DNA from: an uncultured Oscillospiraceae bacterium
GTDB lineage: Bacteria > Bacillota > Clostridia > Oscillospirales > Oscillospiraceae
Assembly (NCBI GenBank): GCA_951801655.1
Contig: CATONV010000014.1
Location: 1 to 43,353 of the forward strand
DNA length: 43,353 nucleotides
Direction: 5' to 3'
Below the pieces are notes generated by a model that searched no databases, was not told where the DNA came from, and worked only from the letters and a program-made list of their open reading frames with translations. The stretch's first letter is position 1. The number at the start of each line of letters is the position of its first letter. This document shows positions 1 through 6,744 of this stretch, one piece after another. Position numbers and translations under genes: made by a program.

Positions 1-26
1 TACATAACGAATAATAACAAGTCCTT

Positions 27-49
27 TTCAAGTCCTGTATCGTCCACCA
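27..49 (+). other. tRNA 3'-end remnant, probable attachment (att) site
   Basis: These 23 bases read as the last part of a tRNA: a T-loop TTCAAGT, a 3' T-stem strand CCTGT, a 3' acceptor strand ATCGTCC, a discriminator A and an encoded CCA. The bases just before it (TCCTT) cannot pair with CCTGT, and no D-arm or anticodon arm lies to the left, so this is not a whole tRNA. A Rho-independent terminator follows at once, as it would after the original gene. Tyrosine integrases that target tRNA genes leave such a displaced 3' end at one end of the element; the element body would then lie to the left, outside this window. A decayed integrase end at 190-321 supports integrase activity at this locus. 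tRNA identity cannot be told. Confidence 0.6.
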
Positions 50-63
50 CTTTTTAAGCTAGG

Positions 64-97
64 AAAGCACTGAAAACAATTGTTTTCGGTGCTTTTT
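64..97 (+). terminator. Rho-independent terminator downstream of the tRNA remnant
   Basis: A 14-bp stem (64-77 pairing with 82-95, one G-T wobble), AATT loop and a run of T. It probably terminated the original tRNA transcript. Confidence 0.75.
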
Positions 98-189
98 CTT
101 GCTTTTCGGAAAAGTTTAAAAATGCGGTCATTTCGGGAAAACGGTTGGACAACAATTTGGACAACAAGCTACCGGAAAAGCGTTGGTAA

Positions 190-321
190 CAAAGAGATAA
201 GAGCATCCAGTAGATTTTAGGCCACGCCAATGCAAGCACGCCCCTCAATTTCTATATCAAGACCGACCTGCGGCAAATGCAGGAGGCCGCCGGGAAACTG
301 GCGGCGGCGTTCAATCTGTAA
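190..321 (+). pseudogene. Decayed C-terminus of a tyrosine recombinase (integrase)
   Basis: In the frame ending at the TAA at 319-321 the translation contains LGHANASTPLNFY followed by an amphipathic tail rich in Ala, Gln and Leu. The LGH box followed about 10 residues later by a Tyr is the C-terminal catalytic signature of phage-type integrases (Tyr is the nucleophile). Upstream, the in-frame codon at 211-213 is TAG, giving SIQ-stop-ILGH, and a further stop lies at 187-189, so only about 44 codons of relic remain. It has no start codon or ribosome binding site. Together with the tRNA remnant at 27-49 it points to a past integration at a tRNA gene. Confidence 0.75.
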
Positions 322-328
322 AGCAATC

Positions 329-350
329 GGGGCGGGATTATTCCCGCCCC
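329..350. repeat. Perfect GC-rich palindrome (half of the dispersed TGTAGGGGCG family?)
   Basis: GGGGCGGG, a 6-base ATTATT loop and CCCGCCCC form a perfect 8-bp hairpin just after the integrase relic. There is no T-run, so termination is doubtful. The stem resembles one half of the dispersed palindromic repeat seen at 5955-6032. Confidence 0.55.
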
Positions 351-381
351 ATAGTGCCTGCCTTGTAAGGGCCGGAGACAC

Positions 382-522
382 CTATCTGCCCCGCAGCGCC
401 TTGGTAATATCCTCTACTCTGCGCACTGTGACACCGGCGAGATACATCTCAATGAGAGACTCCTCCACACTGCATTCACGCCAACGATACCTCTCTATGT
501 CGATACCTTGGGGCAGATTTTC
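382..522 (-). pseudogene. IS256-family (mutator) transposase fragment
   Basis: Read on the minus strand, the frame from 522 down to the TAG at 382-384 gives a peptide containing SVEESLIEMYLAGVTVRRVE followed by DITKALRGR. The EMYLAGVSVRRVEDITEAL stretch is typical of the N-terminal third of IS256-family transposases. Only about 46 codons remain; there is no start codon, and the catalytic DDE part is absent. It begins directly after the TAG of the CNNM gene and in the same frame, so it may mark the edge of an insertion or deletion. Terminal inverted repeats were not found. Confidence 0.7.
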
Positions 523-1773
523 CTATGTCTCGTCTTCGACTACGCGCACCTGAATTTCCAGCACCCGACGATGTTCCACTTGGGTGACTGTGACATCCAG
601 ACCCTCGGCCTGGAAGTGGTCTCCGGCCTCGGGGACCCGGCCCACCTGCTCCAGCACCCAGCCGGACACGGTAGCGGCGCCGCAGGTTCCCTTTACCTGG
701 AACAGATCGTACATGTCGTCCAGGTCGGCGGAGCAGGCGATCAGAAAGCTGCCGTCAGGCTGCTTCTTGAAAATTTCAATGACCTCGTCATGCTCATCCC
801 AGATTTCACCCACCAGCTCCTCCAAAATATCTTCCAGCGTACAGATGCCCTGGGTGCCGCCGTACTCGTCCACCACCACGGCCATGTGGGCCTTGTTTTT
901 TTGGAGGATGCGCAGCAGTTCAGATACCTTGGTGTTACCTGTGGTGTAAAATACAGGGGACTTCAGATTGGCTGCCAGAGTCTCGCCCTGGTAGCGGGCG
1001 GCGTAGAAGTCCTTCTCGTGGATGACGCCCACGATGTTGTCGATGGTCTCGTGATAAATAGGAATGCGGGAATAGCCCGTCTCGGCGAAGAGGGAGGCGA
1101 TTTCTTCCATAGTACTCTCTTCCTCGGCGGCGGTCAGATCCACCCGGGGGGTGAGAATCTCAGAGACCTCCAGGTCGTTGAACTCAATGGCGTTGCGGAT
1201 CAGGTCGCTCTCATGCTCATCCAGACCGCCCTCGGTCTGGGCCTGGTCTACCATGCCCACCAGCTCCTCCTCGGTGATGCCGTCGTCCCTCTTGGAGCGA
1301 AACACTCGGCTCATCAGCCGCTTCCACTGGCTGAACAGAAAGTTCAGCGGGGTGAAAATCGTCATGAACAGCTTGAGCATAGGCTGGGCAAACATGGCGA
1401 AGTCCTCCGGCCTCTCCTTGGACATACTCTTAGGCGTGATCTCACCAAAGACCAGGATGATAATGGTCAGTGCCACTGTAGACACGGTGGGGCCATACTG
1501 GTGAAACCACCTGGTACACAGCACGGTGGCCACAGTGGTGGCGGTGATATTAACAATGTTGTTGCCGATGAGAATCGTGGACAGCAGCTTGTCATACTCC
1601 TCGGCCAGCTCCAGGGTTTTGGCCGCGCGGCGGCTGCCGTTGTCCGCCCGGTTCTTCAGACGGATGCGGTTCAAAGAGGTGTAGGCGGTCTCGGTGGCTG
1701 AAAAGTAGGCCGACATGACCACCAGGATCAGCAGCGTGATCAGCATAGCGACACTGGTATTGTCTATGTCCAT
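523..1773 (-). CDS. CNNM-domain / CBS / CorC-HlyC family membrane protein
   Basis: A 416-residue protein of the hemolysin C / CorC family, often annotated as a magnesium or cobalt transporter. The N-terminal ~190 residues form a CNNM (DUF21) membrane domain with several hydrophobic helices and the motif [12 protein letters not shown]. Residues ~200-330 are a tandem CBS pair that in relatives binds adenine nucleotides ([13 protein letters not shown], then [21 protein letters not shown]). The last ~80 residues form a CorC_HlyC domain ([16 protein letters not shown]). In relatives the protein sits in the cytoplasmic membrane and affects Mg2+ homeostasis; the exact role here is inferred. It has its own promoter (1955-1983) and a leader of about 170 nt. 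An AAGGAG site lies 13 nt before the ATG. Confidence 0.92.
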   Translation of the reverse strand: MDIDNTSVAMLITLLILVVMSAYFSATETAYTSLNRIRLKNRADNGSRRAAKTLELAEEYDKLLSTILIGNNIVNITATTVATVLCTRWFHQYGPTVSTVALTIIILVFGEITPKSMSKERPEDFAMFAQPMLKLFMTIFTPLNFLFSQWKRLMSRVFRSKRDDGITEEELVGMVDQAQTEGGLDEHESDLIRNAIEFNDLEVSEILTPRVDLTAAEEESTMEEIASLFAETGYSRIPIYHETIDNIVGVIHEKDFYAARYQGETLAANLKSPVFYTTGNTKVSELLRILQKNKAHMAVVVDEYGGTQGICTLEDILEELVGEIWDEHDEVIEIFKKQPDGSFLIACSADLDDMYDLFQVKGTCGAATVSGWVLEQVGRVPEAGDHFQAEGLDVTVTQVEHRRVLEIQVRVVEDET

Positions 1774-1865
1774 AGGGGAACACTCGACTCCTTTTTAATA
1801 TAATTTTGTGATTTTGAAGGGGAGGTCGTTTACCTTCCCAAATTTTGGAAAGACTCTCAAGTGAA

Positions 1866-1942
1866 AGCGGTTGCGGGCGCATATTATGCACCGTCAGGTC
1901 TTATCCTGTGTTCGGGCGGAGGATATCCGCTTCTGAGCCGCT
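1866..1942. repeat. Degenerate copy of the dispersed palindromic repeat in the CNNM leader
   Basis: Outer inverted repeat AGCGG / CCGCT encloses GGGCGCATATTATGC and GGGCGGAGGATATCCGC, the same two-palindrome layout as the repeats at 13598-13647 and 31857-31906, but with mutated ends. It lies within the 5' leader of the minus-strand CNNM gene. I could not match this leader to a known metal riboswitch. Confidence 0.45.
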
Positions 1943-1954
1943 ATTTAAGCAAGG

Positions 1955-1983
1955 AGTATACCACACCTGTCTGGGGAATGCAA
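1955..1983 (-). promoter_or_regulatory. Sigma-A type promoter for the CNNM gene
   Basis: On the minus strand: TTGCAT, 17 bp, TATACT. The start would be near 1948, giving a leader of about 175 nt before the ATG at 1773. Confidence 0.65.
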
Positions 1984-2044
1984 ACCTATTTTAACCATCC
2001 TCTCTAACCTTCACAAAATTTTAACGGAAAAGGCAAAAAGACTC

Positions 2045-2073
2045 TTGACTGCGGAGGACAGGCGTGATATAGT
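2045..2073 (+). promoter_or_regulatory. Sigma-A type promoter for the rpmG-secE-nusG operon
   Basis: TTGACT, 17 bp, TATAGT. Transcription would begin near 2080, leaving about 257 nt of untranslated leader before rpmG. Confidence 0.7.
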
Positions 2074-2080
2074 TGACTCT

Positions 2081-2337
2081 ACCTGTGAAAGGGGCTTTTT
2101 TCTGCTGCCCGGATGCGGTGTCCGGGGACAGACCCCTCCACCTGCCACAGCGGGACACAGGGAGGCAGCAGCCGATGTCCACCGTATCCTCCGGGCGTAT
2201 TTTTGCGCCCTCTGGCGCTGGATTTCGGCTTAAGACAGGCCGTATCCGGCGCTTTCTGCGTTTTGCGCTCCAAGGGGCGCAGGGCGCTTTTGGAGAGGAC
2301 ACGGAGTCTGTCAAATAAAAAAGGAGGTGCCGAACAA
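2081..2337 (+). promoter_or_regulatory. Long structured 5' leader of the rpmG operon, unassigned RNA
   Basis: This stretch has no convincing coding sequence but is full of nested complementarity. CTGCTGCC at 2102-2109 pairs with GGCAGCAG at 2164-2171; inside it GTGTCC (2118-2123) pairs with GGACAC (2153-2158); inside that GGGG (2124-2127) pairs with CCCC (2133-2136). Further hairpins follow (GGGCG with CGCCC around 2193-2210; CTCCAA with TTGGAG around 2268-2296). I see no tRNA, SRP RNA or RNase P signature. It could be an autoregulatory leader or an independent small RNA. A GGAGGTG ribosome binding site for rpmG lies at its end. Confidence 0.45.
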
Positions 2338-2505
2338 ATGGCAGCAAAGGCCGGTGCGCGCATTAAGATCACCCTGCGGTGTTCCGAGTGCAAGCAGAGA
2401 AACTACAATACCTTTAAAAACAAGAAGAATACCCCCGACCGTCTGGAGTTGAACAAATACTGCCCCTTCTGCAGGAAGCACACCGTTCACAATGAGACGA
2501 AGTGA
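2338..2505 (+). CDS. rpmG: 50S ribosomal protein L33
   Basis: A 55-residue ribosomal protein of the large subunit. It keeps both zinc-ribbon knuckles (CSEC near residue 15 and CPFC near residue 44), so it is the zinc-binding form, together with the family pattern [23 protein letters not shown] (given in parts: [11 protein letters not shown], then [11 protein letters not shown]). The ATG at 2338 has a good GGAGGTG site 8 nt upstream; a longer in-frame extension to 2113 is only leader. It heads the operon rpmG-secE-nusG-rplK-rplA, as in many Firmicutes. Confidence 0.97.
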   Translation: MAAKAGARIKITLRCSECKQRNYNTFKNKKNTPDRLELNKYCPFCRKHTVHNETK

Positions 2506-2522
2506 TGAAAGAAGGGTAAGTA

Positions 2523-2792
2523 ATGGCTGAAAACGAAAAGGCCGTCCAGGCCTCCAAAAAGGACAAGAAGTCCGACAAGAACGCCAAGCCCGGCTTCTTC
2601 GCCCGCGTGGGCAAGTGGTTCCGGGACATGAAGAGCGAGCTGAAAAAGGTCCAGTGGCCCACCCGCAAGCAGACCATCAACAATACCCTGATCGTGATCG
2701 CCTGCGTGGTTGTGGTCGGCATCTGCATCGCCCTGTTCGATTTCGTGGCCGGTGAGGCGATCGGTCTGCTTATCGGCGCCTTCAAAGGGTGA
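2523..2792 (+). CDS. secE: Preprotein translocase subunit SecE
   Basis: An 89-residue single-span subunit of the SecYEG channel. A charged, lysine-rich N-terminal tail (residues 1-25) precedes the conserved amphipathic helix with WFRDMKSELKKVQWPTRKQ (about residues 34-52), then a hydrophobic span (about 56-80). It lies 17 nt after rpmG and its stop codon is 5 nt before the preferred start of nusG. The pairing secE-nusG is nearly universal in bacteria. Confidence 0.96.
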   Translation: MAENEKAVQASKKDKKSDKNAKPGFFARVGKWFRDMKSELKKVQWPTRKQTINNTLIVIACVVVVGICIALFDFVAGEAIGLLIGAFKG

Positions 2793-2797
2793 CGCGA

Positions 2798-3322
2798 ATG
2801 GCCGACAACGCGAATTGGTATGTGGTCCACACCTACTCCGGCTATGAGAACACGGTGAAGGCCACCATCGAGAAGTATGTCGAAAACCGCAATATGCACG
2901 AATTGATCCATGAGATCAGCATTCCCCTGGAGACCGTCACCGAGATCACGGACAACGGCCCCAAGGACGTGGAGCGCAAGGTGTTCCCCGGCTATGTCCT
3001 GGTCAAGATGGTGATGAACGACGAGACCTGGCATGTGGTGCGCAACATCCGGGGCGTCACCGGTTTTTTGGGCGAGGGCAACAAGGCCATCCCCCTGAGC
3101 GAGGCCGACGTGGCCGCCCTGGGCGTGGAGAAGCATGAGGTTGTGGTCAGCTACGAGCTGGGCGACACCGTGCGCATCACCGACGGCGCCCTTGAGTCCT
3201 TCCTGGGCACCGTGGACGAGATCGACCTGGATAACGGCAAGGTCCGGGTGGTGGTGTCCATGTTTGGACGGGAGACACCCGTGGAGCTGGAGCTGGACCA
3301 GGTGGAACCGGCAAACGCGTGA
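2798..3322 (+). CDS. nusG: Transcription termination/antitermination factor NusG
   Basis: A 174-residue RNA polymerase-binding factor. The N-terminal NGN domain has NWYVVHTYSGYENTVKATIE and the KVFPGYVLVKM motif; the C-terminal KOW domain has GDTVRITDGALESFLGTV followed by GKVRVVVSMFGRETPVELEL. I place the start at ATG 2798 (MADNANWY) with AGGGTG 8 nt upstream; a GTG at 2789 that overlaps the secE stop is the alternative. A palindromic repeat separates it from rplK. Confidence 0.96.
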   Translation: MADNANWYVVHTYSGYENTVKATIEKYVENRNMHELIHEISIPLETVTEITDNGPKDVERKVFPGYVLVKMVMNDETWHVVRNIRGVTGFLGEGNKAIPLSEADVAALGVEKHEVVVSYELGDTVRITDGALESFLGTVDEIDLDNGKVRVVVSMFGRETPVELELDQVEPANA

Positions 3323-3338
3323 CAATGGTTTACCCGGT

Positions 3339-3413
3339 GTAGGGTGCGACGACCTCGGCGCACCGTATATCCGGGCCGTTACAGAACGGCGCGCCGGGGT
3401 CGTCGCGCCCTAC
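3339..3413. repeat. Dispersed inverted repeat, family B, between nusG and rplK
   Basis: Ends GTAGGGTGCGACGACCTCGG and its near-perfect reverse complement (CCGGGGTCGTCGCGCCCTAC) flank a short middle. A second copy with the same arms lies at 27284-27358. It is non-coding, lies in the middle of an operon and has no transposase, which fits a MITE- or REP-like unit. It may also act as an RNA hairpin that modulates rplK expression. Confidence 0.75.
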
Positions 3414-3489
3414 AAAACGGACCCCAACAGTGGGAGGGACATCGAACGTCCCGCCAAACTACCACATTTTCAAATGGAGGTGCTCTTTC

Positions 3490-3915
3490 GTGGCACAGAA
3501 AGTAACTGGATACGTAAAACTTCAGATTCCCGCCGGCAAGGCGACTCCCGCCCCCCCGGTCGGCCCCGCCTTGGGCCAGCACGGCGTGAACATCGCCGCC
3601 TTTACCAAGGAGTTCAACGAGAGGACCAAGAATGACGTGGGCCTGATTATCCCTGTCATCATCACCGTCTACGCTGACCGCTCCTTTACCTTTATCACCA
3701 AGACGCCCCCCGCCCCCGTGCTGATCAAGAAGGCCTGCGGCATTGACAAGGCCTCTGGTGTGCCCAACAAGAACAAGGTGGCCACCATCAGCAAGGAGGA
3801 CGTGCGCAAGATTGCTGAGACCAAGATGCCCGACCTCAACGCCGCCTCCATCGAGGCCGCTATGAGTATGATCGCCGGCACTGCCCGCTCTATGGGTATC
3901 CTGGTGGGCGACTAA
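3490..3915 (+). CDS. rplK: 50S ribosomal protein L11
   Basis: A 141-residue protein, the usual length, that binds the 23S rRNA GTPase centre and is needed for stringent-response sensing. The N-terminus has [20 protein letters not shown] followed by [12 protein letters not shown], and the C-terminal RNA-binding domain ends with [13 protein letters not shown]. The start is GTG 3490 with GGAGGTG 7 nt before it; an in-frame upstream extension to 3430 is not part of the family. rplA follows 13 nt later. Confidence 0.97.
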   Translation: MAQKVTGYVKLQIPAGKATPAPPVGPALGQHGVNIAAFTKEFNERTKNDVGLIIPVIITVYADRSFTFITKTPPAPVLIKKACGIDKASGVPNKNKVATISKEDVRKIAETKMPDLNAASIEAAMSMIAGTARSMGILVGD

Positions 3916-3928
3916 GGAGGGGACGAGA

Positions 3929-4621
3929 ATGTTTAGAGGAAAGAAATATCAGGACAGCGCAAAGAAGATCGACAAGAACATGCTGTACGATACCACCGAC
4001 GCCATGAAGCTGGTGGTGGACACCGCCACCGCCAAGTTCGACGAGACCGTGGAGCTCCATGTGAAGCTGGGCGTCGACTCCCGCCACGCCGACCAGCAGG
4101 TCCGCGGCGCCATCGTCCTGCCCCACGGCACCGGTAAGACCCAGCGCGTGCTTGTCTTTGCCAAGGCCGCCAAGGCCGACGAGGCCAAGGCCGCCGGCGC
4201 CGACTTTGTGGGCGAGATGGACCTGGTGGAGAAAATCCAGAAGGAGAACTGGTTTGACTTCGACGTGGTGGTCGCCACTCCCGACATGATGGGCGTGGTA
4301 GGCCGCCTGGGTAAAGTGCTGGGCCCCAAGGGCCTGATGCCCTCCCCCAAGGCCGGCACCGTCACCATGGACGTGACCAAGGCCGTCAACGAGATCAAGG
4401 CCGGTAAGGTGGAGTACCGTCTGGACAAGACCAACATCATCCACTGCCCCATCGGCAAGGTGTCCTTCGGCCCCGAGAAGCTGAGCGAGAACTTCTCCGC
4501 CCTCATGGGCGCCATCATCAAGGCCAAGCCCGCCGCCGCCAAGGGCCAGTATATCAAGAGCTGCACCGTGGCCTCCACCATGGGCCCCGGCGTCAAGGTC
4601 AACGGCGCCAAGCTGGTGTAA
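3929..4621 (+). CDS. rplA: 50S ribosomal protein L1
   Basis: A 230-residue L1-stalk protein, normal length, with the family stretches [32 protein letters not shown] and [20 protein letters not shown]1 binds 23S rRNA and commonly represses its own operon mRNA; whether it does so here is not visible. The usual next genes rplJ and rplL are missing: a strong terminator follows within 20 nt and the next gene is on the other strand. Confidence 0.97.
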   Translation: MFRGKKYQDSAKKIDKNMLYDTTDAMKLVVDTATAKFDETVELHVKLGVDSRHADQQVRGAIVLPHGTGKTQRVLVFAKAAKADEAKAAGADFVGEMDLVEKIQKENWFDFDVVVATPDMMGVVGRLGKVLGPKGLMPSPKAGTVTMDVTKAVNEIKAGKVEYRLDKTNIIHCPIGKVSFGPEKLSENFSALMGAIIKAKPAAAKGQYIKSCTVASTMGPGVKVNGAKLV

Positions 4622-4639
4622 CCTGATACTTTGACATAG

Positions 4640-4670
4640 AAATCCCCGACCACTATGGCCGGGGATTTTT
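4640..4670. terminator. Bidirectional terminator after rplA
   Basis: AAATCCCCG-CC paired with GG-CGGGGATTT and followed by T5. It ends the ribosomal operon and lies at the 3' end of the convergent MFS gene. Confidence 0.85.
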
Positions 4671-5905
4671 CATGCCTCCAGTTGACGGAACACCCTCTTG
4701 GACCGCAGAGCCACCAACGCGGACAGAGAGGCTGCCCCCAGCAGGACGGTCCAGGGAGGCAGGGCGTCGAACAGGACGCCGTACCCCGCCTGCCCCAGAG
4801 GAGAGGCGCAGTTGGCCACCGCCTGGATGCAGGCGATCACCTTACCCAGAAGCTGGCTGGGCACCTGGGCCTGGACCAGGGTGAGCATCACCACGGTAAA
4901 CAGCATGGCGGCGGCCATAGCTAACAGGGACATCAGGGTAATCACCCCGTAGCTCACCATTACGGGCAGCCCGGGGAGAACGGACAGCCCCATGATTCCC
5001 GCCGCCCCCGCGCAGGCCAGCAGGCACAGCGAGCCGTGACGGGGACTCAGTCTCGTGCCCAGCACTCCGGCCAACAGGCCGCCCAGCAGTCCCCCCAGCC
5101 CCATGGCCGACTGAGTCAGGCCCAGGGCGGCGTCGCTCATGCCCAGCACCTGGGCCACGATGGCGGGGATGCCCACAATCATCACCGCCGACAAAATCAG
5201 GTTGAAGGCAGACAACACCAGTGTTGCCGACAGAAACACGGGCCGTTCCCGGGAGATGTACCGCCAGCTCTCCCCCAGATCCTTCCCCACCGTGGCCAGC
5301 ACGCCGGCGGTCCGGAGTCTCTTTTCGTGGGGGACGCGGATGAAGAGTTCCATCACTGCCGAGACAAAAAAGCATGCCCCGCCCATGGTCAGGATGGGGG
5401 ACAGCCCCCACAATCCGAAGATGACGCCTCCCAGGGCGGGCCCCAGCAGGTTGGCCAGGGTGGCCACCATGTTGATGACCGCGTTGCCTTGGGTGAGCCG
5501 GTCGGGAGAAAGGAGAAGGGGCAGGCTGGCTTGAACCGACGGCTGGTAGGCCCCGGCGATGGCGTAAAGCAGCATCAGCGTCACGATGACCAGGGGGACC
5601 AGGGGGGCTTTCCCCCACAGCAGCGTGTAGCACACCGTCAGCCCGGCGGTGAGGAAGTCCAACCCTGCCATAATCCGACCCTTGTGTACCCGGTCCGCCG
5701 CCGTTCCGCCAATCGGTCCCATGAGGATCATGGGCACAAAGGAGCAGGCGTTCACCGCCCCGAACAGGGCGATGGAGCCCGTCTCCCGCAGCAGGTACAG
5801 GGGCAGGGCGAAGTGGAGGATGGCGTTGCCAAACAGAGAGATGATCTGTCCGATGACCACCAGGGTAAAGTCCCGGGTGAACAGGGCGCTTTTTTGGGTT
5901 TCCAT
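4670..5905 (-). CDS. MFS efflux transporter (DHA3-like)
   Basis: A 411-residue, 12-span major facilitator protein. The start [20 protein letters not shown], the glycine-rich first helices ([18 protein letters not shown]) and the [17 protein letters not shown] loop (motif A, residues ~64-80) are typical of proton-driven drug exporters of the DHA3 type related to macrolide and tetracycline pumps. The substrate is unknown. A TetR-family gene lies immediately upstream on the same strand, and an operator-like palindrome (5923-5945) sits 18 nt before the ATG, so drug-induced derepression is likely (inference). I see no clear separate promoter, so read-through from the TetR promoter is possible. Confidence 0.88.
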   Translation of the reverse strand: METQKSALFTRDFTLVVIGQIISLFGNAILHFALPLYLLRETGSIALFGAVNACSFVPMILMGPIGGTAADRVHKGRIMAGLDFLTAGLTVCYTLLWGKAPLVPLVIVTLMLLYAIAGAYQPSVQASLPLLLSPDRLTQGNAVINMVATLANLLGPALGGVIFGLWGLSPILTMGGACFFVSAVMELFIRVPHEKRLRTAGVLATVGKDLGESWRYISRERPVFLSATLVLSAFNLILSAVMIVGIPAIVAQVLGMSDAALGLTQSAMGLGGLLGGLLAGVLGTRLSPRHGSLCLLACAGAAGIMGLSVLPGLPVMVSYGVITLMSLLAMAAAMLFTVVMLTLVQAQVPSQLLGKVIACIQAVANCASPLGQAGYGVLFDALPPWTVLLGAASLSALVALRSKRVFRQLEA

Positions 5906-5922
5906 AGAGTTTCTCCTTTCTT

Positions 5923-5945
5923 ATAAACCAACCGTCGGTTTGTAT
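5923..5945. promoter_or_regulatory. TetR-type operator upstream of the MFS gene
   Basis: Half-sites ATAAACC and GGTTTGTAT flank a core AACCGTC. The right half (CGGTTTGTAT) resembles CGGTCTGTAT of the palindrome in the tetR promoter at 6694-6714, so one repressor could bind both. It sits 18 nt before the MFS start codon. Confidence 0.6.
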
Positions 5946-5954
5946 TGTGGGGTG

Positions 5955-6032
5955 TGTAGGGGCGGGTATTACCCGCCCGTTTTCGCGAAGCGCGCTGTGC
6001 AGTTCTTCGGGCGGATGATATCCGCCCCTACA
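5955..6032. repeat. Dispersed inverted repeat, family A (long copy)
   Basis: Terminal 10-bp repeats TGTAGGGGCG / CGCCCCTACA. Inside are two palindromes, GGGCGGGTATTACCCGCCC and GGGCGGATGATATCCGCCC, separated by a 30-bp linker. It lies between tetR and the MFS gene. Shorter 50-bp copies occur at 13598-13647 and 31857-31906. Confidence 0.8.
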
Positions 6033-6038
6033 GAGGAA

Positions 6039-6674
6039 TCAGGTCCGGCAGAACTCCACCATCGCTTCAATGATATCCTGGTCCAGCAGCTCAAAGCCGT
6101 ACTGCCGGGTGAACTGGTTGAAAAAGGCGCACCGGGCCCGGACCTGCGACCGGGTGCTGGGCCGGAGGATGGGATGGAGCCACAGGTCGGACAGGATCAG
6201 CAGCACCTCGGACAGCTCCTCCGGGTGATCGGCGCGGATGGAGCCGTCGGCGATGCCCTCCCCCAGGATGGGAAGGACATAGCGAGGGGCGGCCTCATTC
6301 AGGATACTCTGCATCTGGAGGGCCATGAACTTGGGGTTTTCAATAAGGAAGGGCAGCATGTGGAGAATGTTCCCCTGGAAGGACAGCTGCATGGAGGTGC
6401 GGAACATCTCCCGCAGCTTCTCCGCACCGGTAAGTCCCTTTTTGTCCCGGATTTCCGCCAGAACGGCGCTGTTGAAGTCGCCAACCCGGTCCACCACGGC
6501 GATGAGGATGGCCTCCTTGGAGGCGAAATGGTGGTAGATGGCCCCCTTGGAAAGCTTAGTGGCAGCGATGATGTCCTGGAGGGTGGTCTTGTCGTAGCCC
6601 TTTTGGAAAAAGAGGGCGGAGGCGGTGTCCAGGATGAGTTTTACTGTCTGCTCCGGGTGCTTGTTCCGGGCCAT
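6039..6674 (-). CDS. TetR/AcrR family transcriptional repressor
   Basis: A 211-residue regulator. The N-terminal helix-turn-helix has FFQKGYDKTTLQDIIAATKL followed by SKGAIYHHFASKEAI, the classic TetR pattern; the C-terminal half is a ligand-binding and dimer domain with no recognised ligand. Start MARNKHPEQ at 6674 has AGGAGGG upstream; an upstream in-frame ATG at 6704 lies inside the operator and is unlikely. A perfect promoter (6716-6744) is overlapped downstream by a 21-bp palindrome, the expected arrangement for autorepression. It probably also represses the adjacent MFS exporter. Confidence 0.93.
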   Translation of the reverse strand: MARNKHPEQTVKLILDTASALFFQKGYDKTTLQDIIAATKLSKGAIYHHFASKEAILIAVVDRVGDFNSAVLAEIRDKKGLTGAEKLREMFRTSMQLSFQGNILHMLPFLIENPKFMALQMQSILNEAAPRYVLPILGEGIADGSIRADHPEELSEVLLILSDLWLHPILRPSTRSQVRARCAFFNQFTRQYGFELLDQDIIEAMVEFCRT

Positions 6675-6693
6675 AGAGGGCCCTCCTCTCCAG

Positions 6694-6744
6694 ATACAGA
6701 CCAACGGTCTGTATTATTTTAGCACGGCTTCTGCTCTCTGTCAA
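6694..6744 (-). promoter_or_regulatory. tetR promoter with overlapping TetR operator
   Basis: Minus strand promoter TTGACA, 17 bp, TAAAAT (6716-6744). Immediately downstream, over the expected start site, is a perfect palindrome at 6694-6714: ATACAGACC, 3 bp, GGTCTGTAT. A bound TetR dimer would block initiation. Confidence 0.85.

Noticed and set aside
54..248. Minus-strand 64-codon frame near the left edge
   Set aside because: It overlaps the terminator and the integrase relic, has no family motif and no RBS.
1774..1954. Possible metal riboswitch in the leader of the CNNM gene
   Set aside because: I could not find the M-box, NiCo or yybP-ykoY core sequences; only a decayed palindromic repeat is seen.
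2113..2337. In-frame extension upstream of L33
   Set aside because: The translation is unlike any L33 N-terminus and lies in the structured leader; the ATG at 2338 has the RBS.
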